A stretch of 64,000 nt of DNA from Paralichthys olivaceus. Taxonomy: Eukaryota > Chordata > Actinopteri > Pleuronectiformes > Paralichthyidae. The DNA lies in assembly GCF_024713975.1 (NCBI RefSeq), contig NC_091111.1, positions 20,487,501 to 20,551,500 on the forward strand, in the 5' to 3' direction. Both the position numbers and the translations under genes were made by a program. The notes below the pieces were generated by a model. That model was not told the DNA's origin. It did no database searches and was given only the letters and a program-made list of their open reading frames with translations. Positions 14,693 through 24,597 of the stretch are shown piece by piece (positions within the stretch are counted from its first letter, which is position 1; every line of letters starts with the position of its first letter).

Positions 14693-15283
14693 ATGGTGTG
14701 CATGTGTGTGTGTGGGTGTGAGATGGTGTGTGTGTGTGTGTGTGTGATGGTGTGTGGGTGTGAGATGCTGTGTGTGTGTGTGTGTGTGAGATGGTGTGTG
14801 TGTGTGTGTATGTGTGTATGAGATGGTGTGCGTGTGTGTGTGTGTGTGTGCGTGTGTGTGTGTGAGATGGTGTGTGTGTGTGTGTGAGATGGTGTGTGTG
14901 CGTGTGCGTGTGTGTGTGTGGACACTGCCGGTTCCCTTCACCACCGGCCACAGAGAAGAAAAACAACACTGATGACAACAAGGACGGATCTGTGAGCGAG
15001 ACTGAAGCTGTTTTCGGACGTGCACATGGCTCGTGCACGAGTTAGATGAGAGAAAACAGTTGCTCTGGAACTTTTCCTTCAGAACGTCGTCAGTGTCTAA
15101 TGTGTTATGTTTGAACCCAATTTTCCGGTTCAAACTAACTTCCTGTTTAGCGTTAGCATCATGTGCTAACAGTTGATGATTTCAGACTGACCTCTGACCT
15201 CATGTGGATCAGGAGCAGTGAGATCAGATCTTACCTTCAGACATGGAGACGTCAGAGGAGATGATGACAGACCCTTCAGGCAT
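549..15283 (-). CDS. plekhg3: PLEKHG3, Rho guanine nucleotide exchange factor (DH-PH), 18 coding exons
   Basis: This gene encodes a Dbl-family exchange factor that activates Rho-type GTPases and binds actin. Coding exons, in transcript order, are 15283-15235, 13483-13038, 12506-12406, 11818-11749, 11674-11628, 10887-10737, 10546-10415, 10230-10048, 9962-9870, 7868-7782, 7695-7662, 7057-6980, 6897-6862, 6668-6658, 5681-5355, 4211-4122, 3949-2494 and 1438-549. All joins are GT-AG and phase-consistent, giving about 1426 residues. The DH domain lies at about residues 143-325 ([31 protein letters not shown]) and the PH domain at about 335-445 ([35 protein letters not shown]). PLEKHG3-type tail motifs follow: [53 protein letters not shown], and the terminal [15 protein letters not shown]2 was considered, but these tail motifs fit PLEKHG3. 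The 11-nt exon at 6658-6668 is the least certain part. Confidence 0.94.
4562..4700. repeat. Fish interspersed repeat containing 'ttagcataaagactgg' units
   Basis: The unit 'agcttagcataaa(g/a)actggaagcagagggaaa' occurs twice in tandem, at about 4589-4618 and 4629-4660. The same core appears at 32707-32735 in pak6 intron 2. It resembles a dispersed element I recognise from percomorph genomes, but I cannot name the family with certainty. Confidence 0.55.
4780..5100. repeat. Degenerate minisatellite, 'aacctacagaacctt' type
   Basis: A diverged short tandem repeat made of words such as 'agaacct', 'tcaaaacct' and 'acctacagaac' fills about 320 bp of the plekhg3 intron between the exons at 5355 and 4211. 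No coding content was found. Confidence 0.7.
5752..6572. mobile_element. Non-autonomous DNA transposon with CAGTTTTTT termini and TA flanks
   Basis: The element begins CAGTTTTTTCTGAATTGC, and its right end reads, on the opposite strand, CAGTTTTTTACACTTG. Both ends are flanked by TA (5750-5751 and 6573-6574), which fits Tc1/mariner-type insertion. It is about 821 bp long, contains no intact transposase, and lies in a plekhg3 intron. The superfamily is inferred only from the CAG terminus and the TA flanks. Confidence 0.65.
7262..7545. repeat. Minisatellite, 'gttgacagatgtttagt' unit
   Basis: About 280 bp consist of roughly 17-18-bp units such as 'gttgacagatgtttagt' and 'gtttacagatgtttagt', with variable unit length. 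It occupies the plekhg3 intron between the exons at 7662 and 7057. Confidence 0.85.
8385..9816 (-). mobile_element. Degenerate Tc1-like transposon, essentially full length (about 1.43 kb)
   Basis: The left end CACAGCTAAATAAATGAAGG and the right end (opposite strand, CACAGCTCAGTAAAGTGAGG) form diverged terminal inverted repeats. TA flanks both sides (8383-8384 and 9817-9818). On the minus strand, fragments read like a Tc1-family transposase: [18 protein letters not shown] near 9250-9340, [10 protein letters not shown] near 9100, [19 protein letters not shown] near 8740-8800, and a terminal GGHTH-like segment. Many stops and frameshifts break it. It sits in the plekhg3 intron between the exons at 9870 and 7868. 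Confidence 0.88.
10890..11014. repeat. 10-bp minisatellite, 'gtgtgaacat'
   Basis: About a dozen tandem copies of GTGTGAACAT or GTGTGAACAG abut the splice acceptor of the plekhg3 exon 10887-10737. In the minus-strand transcript they form the polypyrimidine-side intron, reading 'cacatgttcacac'. Confidence 0.9.
11028..11555. mobile_element. Dispersed inverted-repeat element, copy 1
   Basis: The left edge ctacgaagctggttca and the right edge (reverse complement ctacgaagctcgttca) match at 15 of 16 bases. The interior words 'ctgaacttaacctaacaa', 'gagtgtgtgcacatgaaag', 'ggagtttactgcatatgacc' and 'gatctcttatctccaact' recur in the same order at 62928-63690. It therefore looks like a non-autonomous DNA transposon. 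It lies in a plekhg3 intron. Confidence 0.75.
12535..12605. repeat. 16-bp tandem repeat, 'gtaaatgttttacaga'
   Basis: Four near-identical copies of GTAAATGTTTTACAG(A/C) occur just upstream, in the transcript sense, of the plekhg3 exon 12506-12406. No other content was seen. Confidence 0.85.
13811..13850. repeat. (CA)n microsatellite
   Basis: A pure CA dinucleotide run of about 38 bp lies in the plekhg3 intron upstream of the exon 13483-13038. Confidence 0.95.
14384..14930. repeat. Long compound (GT)n array with 'gatggt' interruptions
   Basis: About 550 bp of GT-rich sequence contains regularly spaced 'gagatggtgtg' or 'gtgatggtgtg' interruptions. It yields long but meaningless open frames (His-Thr or Cys-Val repeats) on both strands. 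It is intronic in plekhg3. Confidence 0.95.
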
Positions 15284-15324
15284 CGCTCCGACACCTGCAC
15301 ACCTGCACACACACACACAGACTG

Positions 15325-15485
15325 TAAATAAATATGGACGACATGACAGCTCTGTAAAGTATAGCCAAAGTGTCTGTCTCATCATAAACCTTGCCTTCTC
15401 CATGTTAGCAGATAGGACATGAAGCTAAAAATCAAAGCAGACATTGAACCAGGTTCTGTTGGTGCTTCATCCTGGTCCTTACTTC
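15325..15485 (+). repeat. Short interspersed repeat, family A copy
   Basis: The words 'gactgtaaataaatatggacgac', 'aaaccttgccttctccatg' and 'ttagcagataggacatg' appear in order. Related copies lie at about 53345-53385 and 54035-54190, and an inverted copy at about 45295-45480. It is intronic in plekhg3. The family name is not known to me. Confidence 0.65.
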
Positions 15486-16395
15486 ACTGAGCGTCACATG
15501 GTCGAACAGCGAAACAATGAAGGAGGATCAGCTGAGTGTGTTTGTTGACATGATGGTGAAACTAAATCCAACCAAAACAAAGCGTCAGTGACGACAGAGA
15601 CCAGCTGTGAGGAACCGGACCGACCGCCTATCACTGATACAACCTGAACCTAGTCCCAAAAGAAAAGCGCGCTTCAGTGGTATGGAAGTATTTCAGCTTC
15701 AAGGGGGCAGATGTGGGACAGAGCAACACCTGTCATGGAACAGTTGCCACATCACAAGGCAACACCAGGAACTCTTAGTCCAGGTTGAAGAAGTAGAGAT
15801 TTACTTTATCCAATAGTGGAAGAAAAGAGTTAAATGCTTGTTATCAGCAAATAAATATTTGACTTGAATGTTCAATATTTAGATATGTTGTGTAACCTTT
15901 ATATTGCTTTTTTATCACTATATTAAGTGATAGCTTTAATATAAGATGTTATTTTCTCTCTGGGAACTTTATTAAACTTGATTGCAGAATGTTGCTTCTC
16001 CTGAGTCTGACAGTTTCAGATATGTTCTATTTTCTTATTGGAATTGATTTATTATTAAAATTATTTATCAAACTTAACAGTGACAGCTTTTGTAATAATT
16101 GATCTATGTTTGATGCTTCTATGTCCCATGTAAATTAAAAAACAATAAACACTCAGTTCTCATTTTTGCATTTAATTACAGAGAAGTTCATATTTTGATG
16201 GTATCGACGTGACATCACATGTTTAAACACCAAATCATTCATTAATCGTAATCCAGGTAAAGGTTTGAAATAATGGTGGCAATGATTGGACGTTTTATGG
16301 CCTCGCCCCTAATAACTCTATACTGCCCCTAGAGTTCATGTGCATATTGTCTGTTTGGTTAATAAAGATAAAACACACTGACCGACACACACATA

Positions 16396-16530
16396 ATGAG
16401 AAGGACACACAATCACACACACATGGAAACACAATCACACACTTGTACACACACACACACACACAGATACACAAACACGGAAACACAATCACACACTTGT
16501 ACACACACACACACACACACACACAGATAC
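16396..16530. repeat. (AC)n microsatellite cluster
   Basis: Two AC runs are embedded in a roughly 50-bp direct repeat ('ggaaacacaatcacacacttgtacacac'). It is a simple repeat with no gene, inside the large first intron of plekhg3. Confidence 0.9.
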
Positions 16531-16762
16531 TTGTATATACACACGCGCGCATGGACACACACGCTCGTTTCCTCGTCGTCAGGGTTTCATGACAATGTTG
16601 TTGTTGTTTGTTGTTGTTTGTTGTTGTTTCCGTATAAAAATCGACGTTTCGTCTCGAGCCTCAATCGGAGCCACACCCACTCTCTTGTCTGATTGGTTTA
16701 AAGTTGGACACTTCCGTGTTAAGCAGCTGTGTCTCGTGAGGGTGAACAGGTAAATTACTCAC

Positions 16763-16902
16763 CTGAGACCAACCTGAGGTCCGTGTGTGTCCGTGTGTCC
16801 GTGTGTCCGTGTGTGTCCGTGAGTCCGTGTGAGTCCGTGCGTGTGTCATTAACCTCCACACTGTCTGCAGGCTGCCGCGCACTCACTTACTGCGCATGCG
16901 CA
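16763..16902 (-). promoter_or_regulatory. plekhg3: Probable plekhg3 promoter and 5' noncoding exon
   Basis: On the minus strand a strong splice donor (TCTCAG followed by gtgagtaat) ends an exon at 16763. About 130 bp further upstream lies the palindrome TGCGCATGCGCA at 16891-16902, a perfect NRF1-type site common in TATA-less housekeeping promoters. The next exon downstream (15294-15235) begins after a gtgcag acceptor and carries the start codon at 15283. This arrangement suggests that transcription starts near 16.85-16.9 kb. The exact start site cannot be read from sequence. Confidence 0.6.
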
Positions 16903-17382
16903 CAACTAGGAGGAAGCGGTCACTGTCACAAAGTTCGTCTGAGAACCAGCAGGGGGCGTCCTCACACACATCTGCTCTACTTTCATTTGTGTGGAGCGAT
17001 TCATAATCAATCAATAGAAAACTTATAGAAAACTTATCGGAGACATGTGAGTCCTGGAATACGTCATGATGTGAAGGAACATGTGACTGATAAGAACCAA
17101 TCAGGAAGAGAACGTGGGCATCATCGTTTACAAAAGTTTTAAAACAGGTCACTGTGGGCGGAGCCTTAATGTCGATGTATTCATATTTTTTCCTCGTTGA
17201 ACTTTTTGTTTCTCAGTGAGGAAGTGATCGAGGATAAAAGAGTGGCATGATATAAAAAGTATTGTCATGTAAAGTGACCATAATATAAGTAATATTGCAA
17301 AAGTAAGTGACCATGATATAAATACTATGGTAAGGTAAGTGTATCCATGATGATATAAATAAAATGGTACATTGTAAGTGAT

Positions 17383-18110
17383 CTAGACATTGTAAGTGGA
17401 AATGTAAATATTAAAAATATTAGAAATATTAGAAATATAAAAACAGATAAATAAAAATACAGCCATGGTGAGTAGTAGTGAGTAGAGACATGAACAGGTG
17501 TTGTAGAGCCTGACAGCAGCCGGGATGAAGGACCTGCAGAACCTCTCCTTCTTACACCATGGGTGTAACAGTCTGCAGCTGAAGGAGCTGCTCAGGGACC
17601 ACAGTGTCAGTCTCCTCAGCAGGTGGAGGCGACTCTGGCCCTTCTTGTAAAGAGCATGGGTGTTGTCAGTCCAGTCCAGTTTATCGTTGAGGTGAACACC
17701 CAGGAATTTGTAGCTCTCCAGTACCTCTATGTCCGATCCCTGGATGTTCACCGGTGTGAAGTGGGATTCTTTCCTCCGGAAGTTTACGATCATCTCCTTC
17801 GTCTTGCTGGTGATGAGCTGAAGCTGGTTGAGCTCACTCCAGCTGACAAAGTCCCTGATGACCGTCCTGTATTCCAGGTCGTTCCCCTCAGAAACACATC
17901 CAACAATGGCTGTGTCATCGGAGATCATCTGGATGTGGCAGTGGGTGGTGTTGTGGGTGAAGTCCGATGTGTAGAGGGTGAAGAGAAAGGGGGAGAGCAC
18001 CGTACCCTGAGGGGCACCTGTGCTGCAGTGCACCACGTCAGACACAGTGATGGAGCCTCACAAACTGTGGTCTGTTGGTGAGGTGGTCAGTTGTCCATGC
18101 AGCCAGGTGT
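17383..18110 (-). mobile_element. CR1/Rex1-type LINE reverse-transcriptase fragment, internally deleted
   Basis: The minus strand encodes GAPQGTVLSPFLFTLYTSDF, the RT motif-4/5 region. It continues with DDTAIVGC, LNQLQLITSKTKEM, VLESYKFLGVHLNDKLDW and LYKKGQSRLHLLRRL, all typical of the end of a CR1/Rex1/L2-class reverse transcriptase. The frame then jumps directly to SSSFSCRLLHPW-KKERFCRSFIPAAVRLYN, the usual C-terminal tail, so a segment between them is deleted. The catalytic Y/FADD position reads SDD. The copy is 5' truncated and dead. Confidence 0.85.
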
Positions 18111-18183
18111 TGGTCTACTCCCACACTTTCAATCTTCACTTTGAGCAGTGAAGGCCATTTTAAGAGAGGAGTTAATAATCCCC

Positions 18184-18265
18184 AACTTCCTGTGTTTTAA
18201 TCCACTACTTCCTGTATTTTAATCCAATACTTCCTGTATTTTAATCCACTACTTCCTGTATTTCC
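18184..18265. repeat. 21-bp tandem repeat, 'cttcctgtattttaatccact'
   Basis: About four tandem units of CTTCCTGTATTTTAATCCACT lie between the LINE fragment and spint1. No coding content was seen. Confidence 0.85.
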
Positions 18266-18269
18266 TGTT

Positions 18270-19190
18270 GTCAGATAAACATAAAATGTAAACATATTTT
18301 ATTCTTTATTAACACTTACACTTATCAATATTCAGATGTGAACAACAGATCTCTCTGTCTCCCCCTGCTGGATGTTAATCTCACTGTCGACAACAATTCA
18401 CTGTTACACAACAGAGAACCAAAAAGAAAACATAAAGAGACGAGTTCAAACACGTCGGAGTGTAACAAACAACCAGAGGACGTCACGGAGAATCTTCTCC
18501 TGAAACACAAAATCTCAAAAGGTGTTTAGTTTGTCCAGTCTGGACCAATCCACAGAGGGCCCCCTCGATGTAAACACAAAGTATCCAAACACAAAGGGCC
18601 CCTCTGGGGCAAAGAAAACCACAACTCATACAATCCAGACGAAACAAACTAGTGAAAACATCACTTATAGACAGGAAAGCCAATAAAATAAGATTGTAGT
18701 TATTCTTTCTGGAATGAGCAGCTGCATGAGCGGTGAGCGTGCGTGAGCCAAAGTTTAGAATGTTCCTGACTGAAAAAGACATCCACACCCACATCAGTGA
18801 CCACACCCCGTGTATAGAATAATTAAATAAAGAAATCGGTGTCTGAATCTACTTTGCTTTGTGTTCACACAGAGAACACAGACAACACGCTCGTGACCCA
18901 GGACATGTCAGAACATATGTCTTTTGTACATCTTGTGAAACACATGAAAATAGAAACTTGTATGTGGAGTTTGTTGATGACATCACAGTCGTCTCTGCCG
19001 TTTCATTTCGTTTGAGCGGATGCTATGAATAAAGTTTTGTCAGATTAAGTAATAATTAATATTTCAATTCTTAATTAAGATTCTTTCTGCTTCACTTTTG
19101 TTTCCGCTGCTCTCACTCACATGTTCTTCTGTTGTCATGGAGACTCTCAGATGTTTTCACGAGACAATAAGAAAATGAAAAAACTTTCAT
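18270..19190. other. Intergenic between LINE fragment and spint1 3' end
   Basis: No conserved protein, RNA gene or clear repeat was recognised here. Short open frames of about 60-107 codons on both strands have no family resemblance and are treated as chance. Confidence 0.5.
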
Positions 19191-19193
19191 CTG

Positions 19194-19206
19194 TTTATTC
19201 TTTATT
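19194..19206 (-). terminator. spint1: spint1 polyadenylation signals
   Basis: On the minus strand AATAAA occurs twice, at 19199-19194 and 19206-19201, about 255-265 bp after the spint1 stop codon. This is a normal distance for a 3' UTR. Confidence 0.7.
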
Positions 19207-19459
19207 GACAAATGAGCATATTTTAACGACCTGAGATATTAAAAGTTTTATTTTAAATCAGATTCAACCTTTGACCCCAACAAACACAACTGATAAATAT
19301 AAGAAAAACAAAGTGACAGAAGCCCGACAAACAAGTTCAAACACAAAGTGAACATCTTCACACGTGATGATTACAGTCACAAACCACTGAAGACCTCACA
19401 CAGGTCTGTGGTCATCATGAGGACATAAGTGATGATGTCACACAGGTGAAGTAATGACA

Positions 19460-20548
19460 TCATACAGCTTTAGTGGTGCTGTTGTAAACGAGCATGTCCT
19501 GTTCCGGCAGCGCCACATGGGCAGGGCCTGTACTGACAGGCCTATGGGAGCGCTCCCTCCTGTTCTTCAGGAAGCAGTAGGTCAGGATGGCCAACAGAGC
19601 CAAGATGGCCACCGACAGGACCACAGCCAGAGCTATGGCGCCTGAGGAGGAGAGAGTGAGGTCACTTCCTGTCCGTTTACACCTGATTTTAAAATCTTTT
19701 GCAATTATCTTACAGATCTGACCTGAGTCGTCTTTGTCATCCTTGTCGTTCTCAAAACGGCCAAACATACCTCTGAAGAAGACGTTTTGCTCTGAGGACA
19801 CAAACACAAGGTTAAGTACAACTATAGGGAACCCTATGGAACAACAGGGAACTAAATGGAACTATAGGGACACATACGGGACTATATAGACTATATGGAA
19901 CTATAAAGTCAGAACTGTATGGCATTTTGACAACATGGACTGTATTGCGACACGTGCAGCTACATCTGGCACTATTTTTTTCCTCTTTTGTACCAGTCAC
20001 TCCATCGCAGATATCACCGCAATAGTTTTCTTCCTCAAAGTTGTTCTCATTTCCTCGACAACCACCGTAGGTGAAGCGGTGGCACTTCCTGTCCAGGGGG
20101 TCGTAGTACCAGCGGGTGTGACTCGCCCGACATGGACCAGTGTGGGGGGGCTCCGCACACCGAGCTGTGGCAGGTTGGGATGGGGTTAGAATGTAACATG
20201 TTAGCTTCAGCGGATAATTAGCAGGTGTAGAAGAAGAAACAGACCTTTCCTCTGGTTGACGTCAATGCTCAGCAGGCGAGTGAAGGTCTGGTTTACTGAG
20301 GAAGAGGAGGAGGAAGATCACAGCTGTGTGTTTAGTCTTGTGTGTCTGTTTTGTGAGCACGTTTTGTTTGATCCTCACTCAGATGTCAATGAGTGTGTGT
20401 GTTGTTTGTGTGTTACGTTTGTGGCAGTGTTCCTCATCTGATCCATCGCTGCAGTGGTTCACACCGTCACACTCCAGACCTCTGTCCAGACAGCAGCCAC
20501 TGCTGCAGATCAGCTGATCAGGATGACATGCTGACCCACACACCTCTG

Positions 20549-20583
<35 letters not shown>

Positions 20584-20732
20584 ATCCTTCACATCCTAAA
20601 CGGTTAACCCTAACCCTAAGGTGCATTGTGGGACTGACCTGAGGGGAAGGTGACACCCCTCTCTGCTGTTGCTGTGGACAAAAAAACAGAAACATGAATC
20701 ATCAATCGGTCTCATGTACCTGTGTCTCTGTG

Positions 20733-20763
<31 letters not shown>

Positions 20764-21075
20764 CCGTGTTACCTTTGACATCTTTGCAGGTGGACAAACA
20801 CTCTTCTTTAGTCACGTAGTTGTTGTTGTTTGGTTTACAGCCTCCGAACACAAACTGCTCACAGACTCCTGTAATAGCGTCGTAGTGCCAACGAGGAAAC
20901 GCGCCGCGACACGGCCCGACCTTCACAGCAGCCAAACAGTAAACTGAGACGGAAACATGACGCCATCAAACGTTTCATAAAGTTTCATATGAAAAAATGT
21001 TTGTGACAAAAGAAGAAGAGAGAATAAGGAAACAGGGCAAACTGGTTAGCATGCTAACCCCAGTGGAAGAAAACA

Positions 21076-21160
<85 letters not shown>

Positions 21161-23387
21161 CAGGGATTCCAGTCCAACCAGTTTGAGGCGAGGTGTGGCT
21201 CCTCAGTGTAAAAACATACTGATCACTCAACACTGATGATCAACTGATACCAATCAATACTGACACATTATTTATGGAGCTTCCTATGTCCATATACTTC
21301 TGGCCAAGTTAAAGCAGTTTCACAGATTTTATTTTGAAGGGAAGCACTGCATGTATGTCTTGTGTGGCGGGAAAACAACTAAATCATCAGTGGACTACAT
21401 TTCCCATGAGCACTCACAGCTGGACAGCTCTGGGCTGAGGACAAGGACGGTGACCTTGGTATCGTCTGATTGGCCGTTGGAGTCAGTGACGGTGAGCTTG
21501 AACAGGTATGAGCCTGTCTGCAGGTTAGAGAGTTGCACCTGGTCAGGTAGAGCGGTCCCCTGCAGAAATCACAAATCATTGAATTTCAAATGACAGCAAC
21601 AGATTCAACACTAACCACTTTGTTACTACACTATATATCTATATCTATAGATATATAGATATATTATATATACAATGAAATGATGTGAATTCATGTGCCC
21701 AAAGCAGTTTCAGTCAGTTTTGTAATATGAGATAAAGTACGCACAGTACCTAGGTTTGCTCTGCAATCCTTGACCTGGGGTATTGTAGGAATGATGCTAC
21801 ATGTCCCTTCCTGTTGTTTTACTTTTTCCTTATCATAGTTTGTCATGTACGTTTGAATAATAATAAAAAGTACTTTTACAACTTTAAACACTTTAATTCA
21901 ACTTTAATCCACCGCTCATCTGTTCACACACAACACGCAGGTTTGCCAGAAAAATAAAATACTTTAATGACGTTTTTGTAAATGTTAGGCCCCGCCCCCT
22001 GTGTTAGCAGGCTTTACCTCCATCTTGACGCCAGCGTCTCCGCTCAGCAGACTCCAGTGATAGTCAGTGATGTGGGCGTCGCCCAGCGTCAGGCTCTCGA
22101 TGCCGTTCAGGATCACCATCTCACCAGGCTGAACGATGACATCACGACCTGCGTTGGCGATGGGCTCACCTAAAGAAACAGTGATGTCACTGTGAAACTT
22201 TTTGTTGTTGTGTTGCTATGGAGACGCTATTTTAGTTTCAATCTAGAGAAACTGTCAAAATAAAAGCAGCTGAATTGACTGTGATCAGCTCCTGTTCTTT
22301 CAAAATAAAAGCAGCTGGATTGACTTTGATCAGCTCCTGATCTTCTCAGGTGAATCATCTCCATGACAACACAGCAACTGTACTCACTGAAGAAGAGCAT
22401 GTGACTGAAAGTTGTAAATATTGATCTGTGTACTGATCTGTGTGCTGTGTACTGATCTGTGTACTGAACCATGTATTGATGATCTGTGTACTGAACTGTG
22501 TACTGATCTGTGTACTGTGCACTGATCTGTGTACTGTGCACTGATCTGTGTACTGATCTGTGTACTGTGTACTGATTTGTGTACTGAACCGTGTACTGTG
22601 TACTGATCTGTGTACTGAACCGTGTATTGATCTGTGTAGTGATCTGTGTACTGATCTGTATACTGATCTGTGTACTGAACCGTGTATTGATCTGTGTACT
22701 GTGTACTGATCTGTGTACTGATCTGTGTTCTGTGTACTGTGTACTGATCTGTGTACTGTGTACTGATCTGTGTACTGAACCATGTATTGATGATCTGTGT
22801 ACTGAACCGTGTACTGATCTGTGTACTGTCTACTGATCTGTGTACTGAACCATGTATTGATGATCTGTGTACTGAACCGTGTACTGATCTGTGTACTGTG
22901 TACTGATCTGTGTACTGTGTACTGATCTGTGTACTGATTGATCCAGTGACTGTAATGGTGCAGGTGTGGACTCACCTGCCCCCTGTGGTCCCGCCAGGTG
23001 CTTCTGGAACACGGACTCTCTGATGAAGCTCTGGTATCCGGCCTGGTTCACGAACCTGCACACGAAACGGTTTCTGTGGACGCAGCTGAACAGGACGCAG
23101 GTGCGATTCTCAGATTCTGTCGCTCCGGCGGCGCGCGGCTCCAGCAGCGCTACGCTGCAGCGCGGGTTCCCGCAGCACGCGCGCTCACAGGCCTCCAGGG
23201 TGTGAACGCGCGCAGTGGCTAGTAGCGCCGCTCCCTCCTTCACCGCGTCCTCCGCGTCCAGCACGAAGTCATCCTGACCGGAGCGGTGAGCCGCGCGGCA
23301 CTGCGCGTCCTCCGCCGCTCCGCCCTGCCGCAACAGCGGCAGCAGGAGGAAGAGGAGCAGGGGCGGCAGCAGGGAGGAAGAAGTCAT
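19460..23387 (-). CDS. spint1: SPINT1 / HAI-1, membrane Kunitz-type serine protease inhibitor
   Basis: HAI-1 is a type I membrane protein that inhibits matriptase, hepsin and HGF activator at epithelial surfaces. Exons in transcript order are 23387-22976, 22169-22018, 21559-21418, 20943-20773, 20671-20639, 20545-20417, 20295-20245, 20164-19994, 19791-19723 and 19641-19460, giving about 503 residues with every phase consistent. The order of parts is: signal peptide (about 1-24), MANSC domain (about 28-130), PKD-like domain (about 138-235), Kunitz 1 (about 238-290, GPCRGAF, P1 Arg), LDLa (about 307-345, CDGVNHCSDGSDEEHC), Kunitz 2 (about 366-420, GPCRASH, P1 Arg) and a transmembrane helix (about 446-468). 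The short tail carries LVYNSTTKAV, like the LVYN end of mammalian HAI-1. SPINT2 lacks MANSC and PKD, so it is excluded. The donor of exon 9 could alternatively lie 10 bp further on. Confidence 0.95.
21079..21160. repeat. (GT)40 microsatellite
   Basis: An almost pure GT run of about 80 bp lies in the spint1 intron between the PKD and Kunitz 1 exons. It could be polymorphic and Z-DNA-prone. Confidence 0.97.
21633..21674. repeat. AT-rich palindrome
   Basis: The run 'tatatctatatctatagata' continues as a nearly perfect inverted repeat centred near 21650. It is able to form a hairpin or cruciform and lies in a spint1 intron. Confidence 0.7.
22415..22945. repeat. Large minisatellite, 'tgtactgatctg' unit, in spint1 intron 1
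   Basis: About 530 bp are built from the 12-mer TGTACTGATCTG, with variants 'tgtactgaaccg' and 'tgtattgatgatctg' arranged in higher-order blocks. It ends about 30 bp before the first coding exon's splice donor. Open frames through it (YTDQYTVH-type repeats) are not real proteins. Confidence 0.95.
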
Positions 23388-24554
23388 TTTTTTAGCTGCA
23401 GTCAGTGTGTCAGAACTTTGACTTCACCGCGTGTCGCTCCTCGTCTCTTCAGGTGTGTCTCACCTTTTCACAGAGGAAAATAACTCATATGACGTCACTC
23501 AGGTGTGTCCAGGAGGCGGAGTCTCTTTGTTGAAGGGTTAGTAATAAAAACACTGATTACAGTGTTTTTATTGTTTCATCTTTATGTACAGTCTATGTAA
23601 TAATCTCATAATGTTTGTAAACATGTTTGTTTTATCTCAATAAAATCAGATGTGTTTAAATTTTATTTACACAAGTTATTGCTGTGTTATTGTTACTGAC
23701 ACTAAACAATATCAAAACACGATCATTAGGAATTCATTATGATGTATTTACAGTTCAGTACTTGAGTAAATGTACTTGTAACTCATTACCAGTGTGTAGT
23801 ATCACAACAAAAGCTCTGAAGATCTCAAGTGATTTTCATTTGAAGTCTTGTAGTTTGAGTAGTGACCAGCAGGAGGCACTATCATATTTTCTCGCTCATC
23901 TGAAGGTTTTTTATACATTTTTCTTTAATCATTTTTTTTTGTCCTGACGATGTAAACTGGAAACAGCTGCTGCACGTGGTCATATCAGAGTTCTTTAATC
24001 TGTTGAGTCTCGTTATTGATTATATAAATGTGTGTTCTATATATATTTATAATACACATGTTGTTGCTTTTTACTTAAATTCATTTAAAATAATCACATA
24101 AATAAAAACTAAATGTGTTGAGTTCTGACTGGTCAAGAACATTATGATCAATAAATGTAATAAAAGATGAATCAATAAATCAATAAGATGAATTAAAGCT
24201 CTGAAAATAAAACCTTGTGTTGTGGAAAATAAATGATATAGAAAAATGATCAAAGTGAAGATAAATATTCTCATATTCATACATTTATTGTGTCGTTATT
24301 CTGTTATTAATCAATCAGTCATCCGATATCAATCTATTATTAATTTATGATTCGTTATTAATCTGTTATCGATTTATTATTTATTATTAATTTAATTATA
24401 ATTTCTTTATACATTATTAACGATTCGGTGCAATTACGGTCAGCGTGTACACGGTTCAGCGGTTCACACTCCGACCAGCAGGAGCGCTGAAACAGGATAT
24501 GGGCCAGAGCGGAAGTGACGCCAGGGGTTCTGGTAGAATCGTCCAATGAGAAGC
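23388..24554. other. Divergent intergenic region between spint1 and bub1b
   Basis: The two genes point away from each other across about 1.2 kb, so both promoters should lie here. The spint1 side is GC-rich near 23390-23520 and the rest is AT-rich. A CCAAT box (24543) sits just before the bub1b leader exon. No further gene was seen. Confidence 0.55.
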
Positions 24555-24597
24555 GCAGCTGCAGTTCGAACAGAGGCAGCGACTCGGAAACGTTGAG
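24555..24597 (+). other. bub1b: Probable bub1b 5' noncoding exon
   Basis: A donor (GTTGAG followed by gtgaaa) ends at 24597, just downstream of CCAAT at 24543 and a GC-rich patch. The next exon starts at 25583 after an acceptor (catccag) and contains the ATG at 25591. The left edge of this exon is a guess. Confidence 0.45.

Noticed and set aside
14320-15133. Several overlapping open frames of 200-225 codons rich in His-Thr
   Set aside because: They are translations of the GT/CA microsatellite in a plekhg3 intron; only the dinucleotide repeat keeps them open.
549-15283. Identification as PLEKHG2 instead of PLEKHG3
   Set aside because: The motifs [25 protein letters not shown] and the terminal NLREKFQ, plus zbtb1/zbtb25/mthfd1 linkage, fit PLEKHG3.
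19723-19807. spint1 exon ending at gtatg (19770)
   Set aside because: The remaining intron would be about 10 nt; reading through keeps frame to the later donor.
22355-22975. 206-codon frame of Tyr-Thr-Asp-Gln repeats
   Set aside because: It lies wholly in the spint1 intron 1 minisatellite and shares no conserved domain.
19460-23387. Identification as SPINT2
   Set aside because: MANSC, PKD, LDLa and two Kunitz domains occur in the HAI-1 order.
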